Source: Ichthyophthirius multifiliis
Lineage: Eukaryota > Ciliophora > Oligohymenophorea > Hymenostomatida
Assembly: GCF_000220395.1 (NCBI RefSeq)
Contig: NW_004086145.1
Coordinates: 1 to 64,000 of the forward strand
Direction: 5' to 3'
Length of the DNA: 64,000 nucleotides
Shown piece after piece: positions 1 through 11,174 of the stretch. The notes under the pieces were generated by a model. The model did not search any database, was not told the DNA's origin, and worked only from the letters and a program-made list of their open reading frames with translations. The position numbers were made by a program, and so were the translations under genes. Each line of letters starts with the position of its first letter. Within the stretch, counting starts at the first letter, position 1.

Positions 1-4
1 ATGG

Positions 5-88
5 CCCCCCAACCCCAACCCCAACCCCAACCCCAACCCCAACCCCAACCCCAACCCCAACCCCAACCCCAACCCCAACCCCAACCCC
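5..88. repeat. C4A2 telomere repeat
   Basis: An uninterrupted run of CCCCAA hexamers lies at the left end. This is the C-strand of the GGGGTT telomere used by Tetrahymena-type ciliates, so the window begins at a macronuclear chromosome end. Four bases (atgg) sit outside the repeat at the extreme left. Confidence 0.97.
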
Positions 89-164
89 TCTGTATCATCC
101 CCAACCCCTCTGAATCATCCCCAACCCCTCTGGATCATCCCTAACCCCTTTGGATCAACCCTAG
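85..164. repeat. Subtelomeric 20-bp tandem repeat, four copies
   Basis: Four head-to-tail 20-bp units follow the telomere at 85-104, 105-124, 125-144 and 145-164. Each begins cccctctg or a close variant, continues with an atcatcc-like core, and ends in a CCCCAA-like junction. The units nearest the telomere keep the exact telomeric junction and the distal ones drift (ccctaa, ccctag). This suggests expansion from telomeric DNA followed by decay inward. Confidence 0.9.
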
Positions 165-637
165 CATCATCTACTCCAACACCAAATATACTTATGTATT
201 TATTTTATCCAAATAAATTTATATATTAATTTTATCCAAATATATTTATTATTAACCTTTCCAAAATTATATATAAATTTATATATTTATATATAAAAAT
301 TATATACAAATAAATTTTTAATTAGACAAAAATATCAAGCAATATTTTTTTTTTTAATTAATTATAAAATAACATTAAATTAATAAATTATTTTTATTTA
401 AAATTAATTTTATATTTTTTATTTTATTAATAAATATTTTTTAAAAAAATGAAATAAATAAAAATTAAAAAATAAAATATTTTTTATTTTGTACTTTCTA
501 TTAAAGTTAATAATTAAAAAAACAATAATATTTTATAAATAAAATAATAACATAAAAAATATCCACATATTCTCTTAGTATAAAATATAATCAAATTCAT
601 TATATAATTTAAAATATAGTTTTCATTAAAATAAATT
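165..637. other. AT-rich subtelomeric spacer
   Basis: No coding frame or structured feature seen. The sequence is almost pure A/T between the subtelomeric repeats and the 3' end of the first gene. Confidence 0.6.
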
Positions 638-2245
638 TCAATATTATCTTTTTAAAGAAGTAGCCTCTTAAGCTATTAAGTTTTCTTAAACTTAAACTTA
701 TGCAAATCCAATCCTAATACTTTTTTTCTAACTAGAGCTGGTGCCAGAATTTGAGTTAGAGCTAGAGCTGGAGCTGGAGCTAGAGCTGGAGCTGGAGCTG
801 GAGCTGGAGCTGGAGCTGGAGCTGGAGCTGGAGCCTGAGCTGGAGCCTGAGCTGGAGCCTGAGCTGGAGCTATAATAAGAATAGTAGTATTTAGTTCTTA
901 CCCAAAGAGTTGTGTTTTCCAAATAATCAATTTGTGTTCCAGTTCTTAAAGTGATTAATCCATTCTACATTTAAATAGCACTACATTTTTATTATTTGCT
1001 ACATTCCCTTAAAGCTTGTTAATTATCAGTAAAAGTTTAAGTACCTAATTATTATTCAATAGTGCCATTCATAATCTATTAATAAGTAGTCTCATATTTT
1101 GCATTTCCTTCAACAAAGTTAACATCAATACTATTTTAAGTATACTCAGGAACTGGAGGAGCTAGTTCTACGTATGATTTTAAGAAATAAGAAGTTTAGT
1201 TTTTAGAATACATGATTATATTACCGATCCTAAGTGTATAAACCCAAGATTCATTAGTTTAAGTACCAGTGACACCAGAACATTATTCACTTGATTCAAT
1301 ACATGCTTTTAAAGCTATATTTAAATTTTGATAAGTTAAACATGATTTTTAACATTAACCTAGGGCGGCGGTTGTGTATTCATCAAATTAAACTTCAGAT
1401 TTCACTCCACGGAATAAACCAATTTCTTTTATTTATTTACCGGTTTATACGGGTTTATTTTGCGTGGTAGATTCTGAAGAAGAAGATGATGAAGATGATG
1501 AAGAGGATGAAGAGGATGAAGAGGATGAAGAGGATGAAGAGGATGAAGAGGAAGAAGAAGAAGATGAAGAAAAAGTGGAAGTACTAACATTAGATTTGAA
1601 ATAACAATATAAACCTTCTAAATAAGTAATTTTATCACCAGATCTTAAATAATATAAAGTTTAACCATTTACTATAGATTAATTTACACCAGAGCATTGA
1701 TTATCAGGGTTACATTATTAGAAAGCTAATTCTTAAGTAGAGAAACTTTAGCAGGATCCATAACATGATCCAATAAGGCCATTTTTAAATTCTTAATACT
1801 TGATATTGTATTTAGTATTTCCTAAGGTTGTAGAAGAATTATATTCTTTATTAGTTGAAACGGCTTACATTACTATTTCTTATATGGTGCTTGTTGTTAC
1901 CGATGATCTGAAATAGGTTGTTGCTGAAGGATTTTTGGAGAGAGTCTTTTAATTTCTAATAAGTACTTAATTATTAGAAGAGAAGGTAGAAACACCATAA
2001 CATTTTGACTCTCCACAACATTAATCTAATGCAGCACTTTAATTAGTAAATTATTAGCAATTTTCTCCACATTCAGCAATTGTTGACTATAATAACGTTC
2101 TTTCAGTATATATCGTGAAAGTACATGTTTTTTATTAATTTCCATTTTTTACAACTATTTAAACTGTAGAATCTTATAAGGATTTTTTTAAAGAATTAGA
2201 AAATACTAAAGTAAATAAAAAAGTTAATATTATTATTTTTTACAT
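638..2245 (-). CDS. Secreted Cys/Ser-rich four-repeat protein
   Basis: A single-exon reading frame of 535 codons with TGA stop at 638-640 and ATG at 2243-2245. It starts with a clear signal peptide (MQKIIILTFLFTLVFS). Four diverged modules follow, each of the form A-x3-C-x5-C-S/Y-G-V, then a patch like LRSGDKITY and an aromatic segment. Spacers contain a pure Ser run (about 1480-1560) and, near the C terminus, Ser/Gly repeats (about 735-870). The modules loosely resemble PAN/apple-type disulphide domains, but I cannot assign a family. The mature protein is expected to be extracellular or on the surface. No GPI-type hydrophobic tail is visible: the C terminus is polar. It is the chromosome-terminal gene, where ciliate surface-protein families often diversify. 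The standard-code ORF at 728-922 is only its serine tail. Confidence 0.85.
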
Positions 2246-3089
2246 TTTTTTATCAGCTTTTTATTTATATTATATATTTATTTTTTTATATTATCTTTTT
2301 ATCAATAATTTATATTAAATGGTGTGTTTATGCGTTTTTTAAATTAATAAAGACGTTTTTCTTAAAAATTAAAATCAAGTATTTTTACTTTTTAAATTTT
2401 TTTTTTTAAAAAAAAAATATTATATTTCTATAATTAAATGTAAGAATTATTTAAAAAGAATAATAAATTATATTTTTGAAACATAAATAAAAATAAAAAT
2501 TTAAATTTAAATTATTCTTTAAAAATTTATATTAATTTTAAATTAATTTATTATTATTTTATAATTTCAATATATATATAAATTAAGTATATATTTAATA
2601 ATAAATTGTATTATTTTTAAATATTTTTATATAGATTAAATACAACTAATTAAAAACCACAGGTTTTTTAAGTTAGACTATTTACTATATATATTTTTTT
2701 GATATGGGAAGAAATAAAATAAAATAATAAACACTAGTTTTAATATTTAATTTAATTTATGAAAAATAGAAAAAAAATATATTAAAAAAAGAAAAAATAT
2801 AAGTTTTTAATTTTTAAAAATATGATATATTTTTAAAAAAATTATAATATATTTAAAAAATTAATTTATTTTTTATTTTTTCTAAAAAAAAAAGAAATCA
2901 AAAAAATATATATTTAATTTAAAAAAACTATTTTTACTTATATATTAATTATAATAACAAAAAGTTAATAATTTTAATAAGTTAACAATAAAAATAATAA
3001 CTAAATTAATATATATATTCATTCTATCAAAAAATAATAGTGAAAATAATAAAATATTTTATATATTATAATATCTTTAATTAATCAAA
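2246..3089. other. Intergenic, nothing recognised
   Basis: A/T homopolymer-rich spacer with no supported coding frame on either strand. It would hold the promoter of the minus-strand surface gene, but no motif can be picked out. Confidence 0.5.
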
Positions 3090-4262
3090 ACAAACAAATA
3101 CTTAAAAAGCTCATATTCTTAATATATAAGAATTTCTAATATTAGTAAATTTTTCGATCCTGAATGCAATACTAACAACAATATAAGAACCATCAAAATA
3201 GGAGGATAAATCACCTTTAATATATATTAAAGTACTTTGAAGAACTGATAACTACAAAATAGTCATTATTTATGGCTATTTTGATAAATTACATCTTTTT
3301 ACAGGTTAAATGTAAGGATTAGCATTTAATAAACCAGCAGTTATAGATTAAAATCTATATGGAAAAGGAGTAGGGGATAACGGTTATAGCATTTTCTGGG
3401 CTGCTCCTTACATTAAAATATATAAAAAGTAAGGGCTTAAACACCCAATATTTTAATAGAAGGTGATGAAAGATTAGGATTTAACCCTTTTCCCCTTTAT
3501 TTCACAAAAGATTACATAGAATTTTTAAACGAAGACGTACATAATTGATATTCAAGTCGATTTTATCTTTTACTTTCTTCTGAGATTTGTAAATAATAGA
3601 AAATTTTAATAAAATTAATAAATGGTTATTTATAAATATATATTAATGATTTTTTATTTTATATCAATTTATCTTTTTAAAAAAAAATTGGTATTTTTCT
3701 CGGAAGATATATTTAAGAGGTTAATATTTTTAAGTATGGGAGAAGAAAATTTTAAAAATATCCTTTTGCTTAAAACTTAAAGCCTAATTATAGTAATCTT
3801 CTACAAGCTTTTTAAATAGAGTATATTAATTAAATTTTAGTATTGGAAAACTTTATTAAAAATAACATGAGCTAATAATTTAACTTAAACTCAAATTTTA
3901 AAAAATGCTTTAAACCAGAAAATTTAATAAATTTATCTGTAAGATTACTCCCAAAAAAAATGTTGAAGAAACAATGGATACTATTAAAAAATTATTTACT
4001 GAAAATCCTCTATATAATGTATTGCCTAATTTACTATTTCGAATGTTAATTTTATAAGATAATTCAATCGAATACATATGGAAAGCTATTTATAAGAAAG
4101 TATTTAAAATACGAGTTAAATGCTTTATGGTAAAGAGACATTGCCTTTATTTTGGGGAGGTTTTATTTTTTTAACAGAATTTTTTTTAAGAGTTGTTTTC
4201 ATAATCTTAATTTTTGGTTACAGGTGAAATAGGACCTAATTATAATATGCTTACCTGTGTAA
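3090..4262 (+). pseudogene. Decayed M20-family metallopeptidase
   Basis: Blocks in shifting frames match the order of M20 dipeptidases (CNDP/DUG1-like). They include SPLIYIKV, a YGYFDKL-like segment, a VIDQNLYGKGVGDNGYS block (about 3345-3400), GLKHPIF, IEGDERLGFNPFPLY in the next frame (about 3457-3500), LSVRLLPKKNVEETMDTIKK (about 3935-3985), YGKETLPLFWGG (about 4125-4160) and LVTGEIGPNYNML (about 4216-4255). At least three frameshifts and several TGA stops separate them. The EGDEESGS motif that holds a catalytic Glu and metal ligand is altered to EGDERLGF. No single start or functional frame exists, so this is a dead gene. Family assignment rests on recalled M20 consensus. Confidence 0.8.
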
Positions 4263-5671
4263 TTATAATAGAGTTTTTTTTGGAAAAAAATAAAATCTAA
4301 ATTTTAAATTAAAAAATTAATGTTCATAATTTTAATCAGTAAAATAAATAGTTGAAGGATAAATAAAATATTTATTTTTAGAAAGTTTTTAATAGTTTTA
4401 GACTATTTTTGAATAGTTAAATTAAACAGATGTCTTTTAAATTATATCTATTGAGATTTTTTTGATAAATGAATAAATAAAAAAATTTGTTTGCCATTAA
4501 ATTGAAAATAAATTAATTATTAAATTTAAAAAAAATATATTTTCTTTTTTTTATATAATGATATTAAATAAATAATTAAAATTAAATATTTACATTTTAC
4601 AATGAATAAAAAGAAAAAATGTTTTCAATTTATTTTTAGCATTATAAATATTAAAAAATTTATAAGTTTTTTATGATAATCTTCACTTAATAAATTTTTT
4701 AATAATTTTATAAAAATAATTTAATCAGATTTATCATTATTATTATTTTATTTATAAACCAAATCAAAAAAATACCTGCTTAAATGCTAAAATAAAAAAA
4801 TCTATATATTTTCTAATTTTTCAATTATGAAGACTTTTGTATTGAATTGATAAAATATCTATAGATGATGGTTAGCATGTAGAGACATTTTATTTTTATT
4901 TTAAATTTAAAATAAATTAAAAAATTAATATGAATGTGATCAGTTTATTAATTATTTGAAAAACATTTACTTATAGTATTTCTGTAGCAAATATATTATT
5001 TAAGATTATCATGTATATTTAGAACATATTTAGCATAAATTCTAAAATTTAATATGGTTAATAATTTATCAAAGGAGAAAATATTATATAAAACAATGAA
5101 ACATTTTAATAGAATACAATTTTTTTTAATTTCCTAAATAAATCAATAAATTGAATAGAGTTAATAATAAATGTTTTTGTTATTGTTGTTGAAGATAATA
5201 CTTTATATAGAATGAAAATAATGTTTTAAATCAAGTTAAATAAAAATTATTAATTTCAATACTATAAAGAATTATTTAATTAAAAAAGGATTTTATTGAT
5301 TTATGGATATATAAGATTATTTTAAAAAATATAAAATTATAAAATATTGTTTTTATTAATATTTTTTTTTTTTTTTAAATAAATTATGAATAAATAAATA
5401 TATTAATAAAAATAAATTTAAATTATAATTGAATATATATAAAAATAGTTTTTTAAATTAATGAAAATAATTAAAAATCTTAAAATTCATTTATAATTCT
5501 TGTTTTATATATTAATATTATTTAAATAATTTTTTCAGAAACAACTAACAACAAAACATCAAATTTTATATTTTAATTTGAAATTTGAAATTATTTAAAA
5601 TCAGTTTATATACTTGAAAGACTATTAATAATTTTTATTAATAAACATTTATTGTTGTAATTTAATTTTAC
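4263..5671. other. Intergenic, nothing recognised
   Basis: AT-rich spacer between the pseudogene and the first coiled-coil gene. Short open stretches occur by chance because only TGA stops translation, but none shows conserved sequence. Confidence 0.5.
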
Positions 5672-8600
5672 ATGTCTTTAGAATAAATTCAAATTAATAA
5701 TGAATTTGAAAATTTTTAAATACGTAATGATAAAAAAAAAGAAATAAAAAATGAAGCTTAATAAAATAAAAAATAATCTTCTTTAAATAAATTCTACACA
5801 AAGTAAATAAAAATAAAATAAAGAATCTAATTTAATAATAATTTAGATAAATAAATATTGCTTGAGGGTAATAATTATGATAAAAAGCGTCCTTTTTCAG
5901 CCGAAAATTAAAAATAAAATTAAAATTTGATTATCCAAAAGCATATTTTAAATAATAAACAAGTATTTAAATAAAATAATTATATCTTTCGATCTTCTTC
6001 TTAAAAATAAAATTAAAGTTATAAATTAGATAAGAATAAATAATCTTATCTTTTTTTATAAAAAAATTCTATCTTTTTATAGACATTAATTAAAGATTAA
6101 ATTCATTTAAAAAAAGATGTAGAAAATCTATAAGAAAAAATATAATAAATAATTTTAGAAGAATAACCAATAAATTAAGAATAAAATAAAGAAGACTTAA
6201 AAGAAAAAAAAGAAAAAAACAATCAAAAAATAAAATACTAAATTTCTTCTCCAAAATCAAATAAATTTTATTATTTAAAATCTGACAAACTATATGACTA
6301 ATAAAAATTAAAAGAATTTTTTAGCAAAGAATTTATTTTTAATTACTAATTAATTGAATTAGAAGGTAAAAAAATAAAATAAAAACCTATAATTTTAACA
6401 GAAAATTGTTATGAAGAGCTAAATATAATTTCATTAACATATGAATATTACAAAATAGAATGTAAAGATTAAATATTCCCTCTCTTATTTAATTTTTAAT
6501 TAGAATATGGAGATTTTGAAGTTTATTTAGGCTAAAATACTTACCCAAACATTGAAAATAAATTATTTTTTTTCAAAAATCCAAAGGAAAAGATCTGTAT
6601 AAAAGAGTTTAAATATGATTTTATGTACATGAACATTTTTTCGAAAAAAGGTTGTAAATTAAAATTTTACTTTTATTTTATCCTAAATTTGAAATCTTAA
6701 ATTAAATCTAAACCAAAAGAAATTAAAAATAATATTTTAATAAAAAATATAAAATCATTACCTTAATATTCACCTAAAATAAGATAATTAATAAACGAAT
6801 AAAAACATCAAGAAAACTTAGAAAAAAAAATAAGAAATGTATTTTATTAATAATTCACTTATTTTAAAAAAATTACTTAATAAAAAATAAACATATAATG
6901 CAATAGCTAAAGAAAGCAAGAAAATAATAATTCTGTAAGAATTCTTTTAGAAAAAAAAATATTTAAACAATATTTTTAATATTCTTGGCTATAATTACTA
7001 TCTATTACTGTTTTTATACGCCTATTATTTACAAAAATAAGATAAAAAGCAATAAACTAATTCATATTTCTTAAAAAAACTAAGCCTTTGTTAAAATTAA
7101 ATACACTATATAAGTAATATTTTATAAATAAATTAGGAAAGGATTTAGAAACAAGAATTTTAAATAAATCAAAAAACACTTTAATATTTATTGTTAAAAC
7201 CTTTAAAATAAAAATAAAAAGGATTCAAAATAATTAATTTATAGAATTCTAAAATAAGTAATTTTATCTAACAAACTTTTTTTGAAAATGGAGAGATTTA
7301 TAAATTTAATATTAAATATTTAAAGAAAATATATAGCACATCATAAATAAAATTAATTAATATTTAATAAAATATATAAATATTGGAATTTAGTAATAAA
7401 TTAATTAATAGAAGATGAGACTTTTTATATTAAATAAAAATGGATAGCTTAAGATTATGTATTTAAAAAATATAAAAAGTTATGGAAAAAATAACATTAA
7501 AAACAATATTTTAAAATTACACATTCTACAAAAAAAGAGAGAATAATTAATAATAGTAAAAAATATTAAGAGAAAATTAAAAATATGACAAAAAATAAAA
7601 ATTAGCAACTCAGTTTTTTTTTTTTTAACTAGAAATTACTTTTAAAATTTATATTTTTCAAAAATTTAAAATTCATTTGATGAAATTCAAATATAATCAT
7701 AAACTAAATAATATCAAATAGATTAACTTAAAAATTTTACGAAATAAAATATTCATTCATTTTTAAGAAATCCAATATCATAACTTGAAAGAGAATTGAA
7801 AGCTAAAGAAGCAGAAGATTAAAAAATTAAATAAGAAGAAATAGAAGATTAAAAAAATAAATAAGAAGAAACAGAAGATTAAAAAAATAAATAAGAAGAA
7901 GCAGAAATAGAAACAGAAGAAGAAAAACAAGGATAATAGCCATAATAAAGAAGTAAATAAAATAATGAAATAAATACTAATAATTAATAATAATCTGAAA
8001 AAAAAGAAAATTTATAACTTCAAAAAATTGATATCCTTTATGATTAATAATTAAAAAGTAATCAAATTTCATAAAAAATAGAATCTTAAGATCCTACATC
8101 TATATTAAAAATTAAAAAATAAGATACTTTTATATAAAGAAAAAGTGTTAAATTTTTACTATAGTCAACATAATAAGACATAAATACTGATTATTAAAAA
8201 ATTCCTCATTAAAAGAAACAGTTAAACACAATTCATTCAGCTATTAAAGTTGTAAAAACAAATAAAATTAATTTTTAATAATAAAATAGTATTGAAAGTA
8301 TAAACTAAAATTAAGAAGAGTGTACTTAAAATTAACTTACTTAATCGAAAGATAGTTAATAACCGTATAATGAAATCGAAAAATTAAATAATTCTTTATA
8401 AAAAAAGTAAATAATACAAGCACAAAGAAAATCTTTAAAATTATTTTCACCAAAAACATAATTTTTGAACTCTTCTTTTTATGAATAAAGTTAATAAAAT
8501 GTTTAAATTAACTCTTAAATTTAATAAAGTTAAGAAAAAAAATATAAATAAATTAATCTAATAGTCCTTTAGAAAAATCATTAGACTAAACTTTGAAAAA

Positions 8601-8990
8601 TATAAATAATTTGTAAACAAGTCAAGAAAAACAATAAGATGTTAATAACTCATTAAATAATTTAGGAACTAAAATTGAAAGTTATACTAATTTCAATTAA
8701 ATTGATTTAAAAAAAGATTAGAAAAATCAATATATTAAAATTAAATCTAAGAAAAAAAAGAAAAAGAAAAAAAAAGATAATTAAGATAATGAAAATGAGA
8801 ATATATCTTTGACTTAAATTTAATAAATTGATTTAAATGAGTTTGAAATTTTTTGGAAAAATTTTATGGTTTATCCTGTTTATTAATGTTATCCTAATTT
8901 TTAGGAAATGTAAAAAATTATAGAAAAAAAATTAAATAATTACAAAAATAAAAAAATATAGCTATAAACTGAATAAATATATATATATAT
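5672..8990 (+). CDS. Large Gln/Lys-rich protein with an internal folded region
   Basis: Begins MSLEQIQINNEFENF. The N-terminal third is a charged coil. A globular segment (about 6330-6690) follows, with patches such as PIILTENCYEELNIISLTYE and YMNIFSKKGCKL. Next is a helical Lys-rich region with tryptophans (about 6950-7620), then a short tandem repeat of EDQKNKQEE-like units at about 7805-7915. The rest is Q/N-rich. I recognise no enzyme domain. The helical region may contain IQ-like calmodulin-binding sites, but this is weak. The frame is continuous except for about four single-base slips, for example at T runs near 7277 and 7614 and near 8593. No convincing stop is seen, so the 3' end is approximate. 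Confidence 0.65.
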
Positions 8991-9380
8991 ATATATAAAG
9001 TTACTTAAATAAATATTTATGTTTACATCTTTATATAACCAATTGTTTTATTTTATATAATCTAAAAAATAAAATATCAAATATTAATATATACAATATA
9101 ATAGTTTATTTATTTATTATTATTTTTTTATAAAAATAATCGAAAATAATAAAAAAAAGAGATATTGCATTACAGTTATCTATTTTTATTGTTGTTTAAA
9201 TTTAAAAAAAAAATATAATAGAAATTAAAAAAACTAGTAATATATTTTTAATTATATTTAATTATAATAATTTAATTTTTAAAATTATATATTTAATCAT
9301 ATTAATGTTTTTATATATATTTATATTATTTAAATTAATATTTTAATAGTTTTTTTTTTTTTTTTTGAAAATCATTAGTA

Positions 9381-10931
9381 ATGAGTAAATTAGAAAATGA
9401 TTTTTCAAAAAAAGAAATTACATAATAAAAAGAAAAACTAAAATAATTATATATTAAAGATTTAATAAATAGTTTATATAAATAAAATGGATACGAAGAA
9501 ACTATTTTAATAGAATAAGTTAATAATTTATTTCAAAATTATAAAATAAACAAAGAAAATATTTAACGGCTAAAATAAAAATTATAAAAGCAATTTGATT
9601 TGAATTATAGGAATTAATTTGAAAAAAAATAAAATGACATTTAAAAACAAAAGCAAGAAGAAAAAATTAAAAAAAGGAACTCAATTTAAACAAATAAATA
9701 AACAAAAAAGGAAGAATCGAAAAAATTAACATAAGAAAAAATAACTGAATAAAAAGATAAAAAAGAATCTGAAATTCAAAATAAAGAAGAATCTATAAAA
9801 TATTCTTTAGTTGATTCATAGCCTTGCGATTTAAAGAAACTATGGGAAAAGGAGAATTACAATTTAAAATAAAAAAAATTAAAAGAATAAGAAAAAAGAA
9901 GAGAAGATTTATAATTCAATAAAGATGAAAAAGATAAAATGAAATAATAAGAATTATAAAATGATAAGGAATATATAAAATAAGTTATTTAAAATGCTAA
10001 AAAGTTAGAATAATTAGAAAATGAAAAATAATAAAAAAAAATTAATAATTACTAAAATGAAAAATAAATTCGATAAAAACAAGTAATTTTGTTCAAAATA
10101 AAATCATATAAAATAAAAATAGTAATAATAAAAGCAAGAAATATTGAATTATTAAAAAAATAAAGAATAATAAATACATAAAGAAGCGATGTAAGAATTG
10201 GAAAAGAAAAATAAATAATAAGAATTATAAAATTAATTAATAAAAAAAAAAGCAAGAAAATTGTTAAGAAATTAAATCAGATAAATGAGGAATTAAAGAA
10301 AAAAAGAAAATGAAGAAGTATAAATATCATTAATATATTTTTTACAAAAAAAAAAAGAGAGAAAATGAAAAGCAAATAGAACTAGAAAGAATTAAAATTT
10401 ATTAATAAAGAGAGGAATAAATAATAATACAAAGAAATGATTAAATGAATTAAAGAATTCAAAAAATTTCGAAAATAGTAAATAATTTTCATGAAAATGT
10501 TGGATTAAGTTTGGAAGAATTTGCCTAAAGAGATGAAGTTAAAATGTTGGAATAAATTAAAAAATTAAATGAATAAATGGATTAAATTGAATTATAAAAA
10601 TAACTTTAAAAAAAATAAAATTAGCAGTTTTTAAAAGATATACTATTGAAATAAATTGAAGAAAAAAAAATAAAGAAAATTAGGAAAAAAGTAAAAATAT
10701 AGAAGAATATCAGATATATAATGAAATAAATAGAAAAAAAATCAATGAAGAACTTGCTTAAAAATTAAAAAATAAATTAATGATGAAAATTAAATTAATA
10801 TTAAAAAAAAAAATTGTGAAAATAAAATGAATAACAGAGAATTATTAATTAATAAATAATTACTTAAAAAAATAAAATTAGAAACATTAAAAATAGACAC
10901 TTTTCCTTAATTAATTGTAAAAAATATATGA
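9381..10931 (+). CDS. TPH-like coiled-coil protein
   Basis: ATG at 9381, starting MSKLENDFSKKEITQQK. Almost the whole product is an E/K/Q-rich coiled coil with long helical runs. A segment NFHENVGLSLEEFAQRDEVK is followed by FLKDILLKQIEEKK, reminiscent of the trichohyalin-plectin-homology type ciliary coiled coils (MNS1/CFAP families). Such proteins usually sit inside or on axonemal microtubules. One intron of about 40 nt (10318-10357, GT...AAG) is likely. Two single-base slips are needed, near 10080 and near the 3' end. The tail NRELLINKQLLKKIKLETLK ends at TGA 10929-10931. Family assignment is inference from style and a few motifs. Confidence 0.65.
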
Positions 10932-11174
10932 TTATATTAAATTAAAAATATTTTATAAATTGTAATTTATTTTGTTAAAAATTATATTTTGATTTATTTT
11001 AAATAATGTTATTTTTATTAGAGAAAATTTATAACAAATAATATATTATTTAAATGTTTATAATTAATAAAAATTTATTTTTTAATAAAATTTATTATAA
11101 ATTAATATTAATCCATCCATTAAAATATTAATAAATTTTATTTAAGAAACAAATACAATTAAATCTAAACAAAA

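Noticed and set aside
728-922. Stand-alone 64-aa poly-Ser protein
   Set aside because: It is the serine tail of the 535-aa secreted protein; its apparent stop is TAG, read as Gln here.
638-2245. Immobilisation antigen (i-antigen)
   Set aside because: Secreted and Cys-containing, but the periodic CxxC arrays of i-antigens and a GPI-type tail are not seen.
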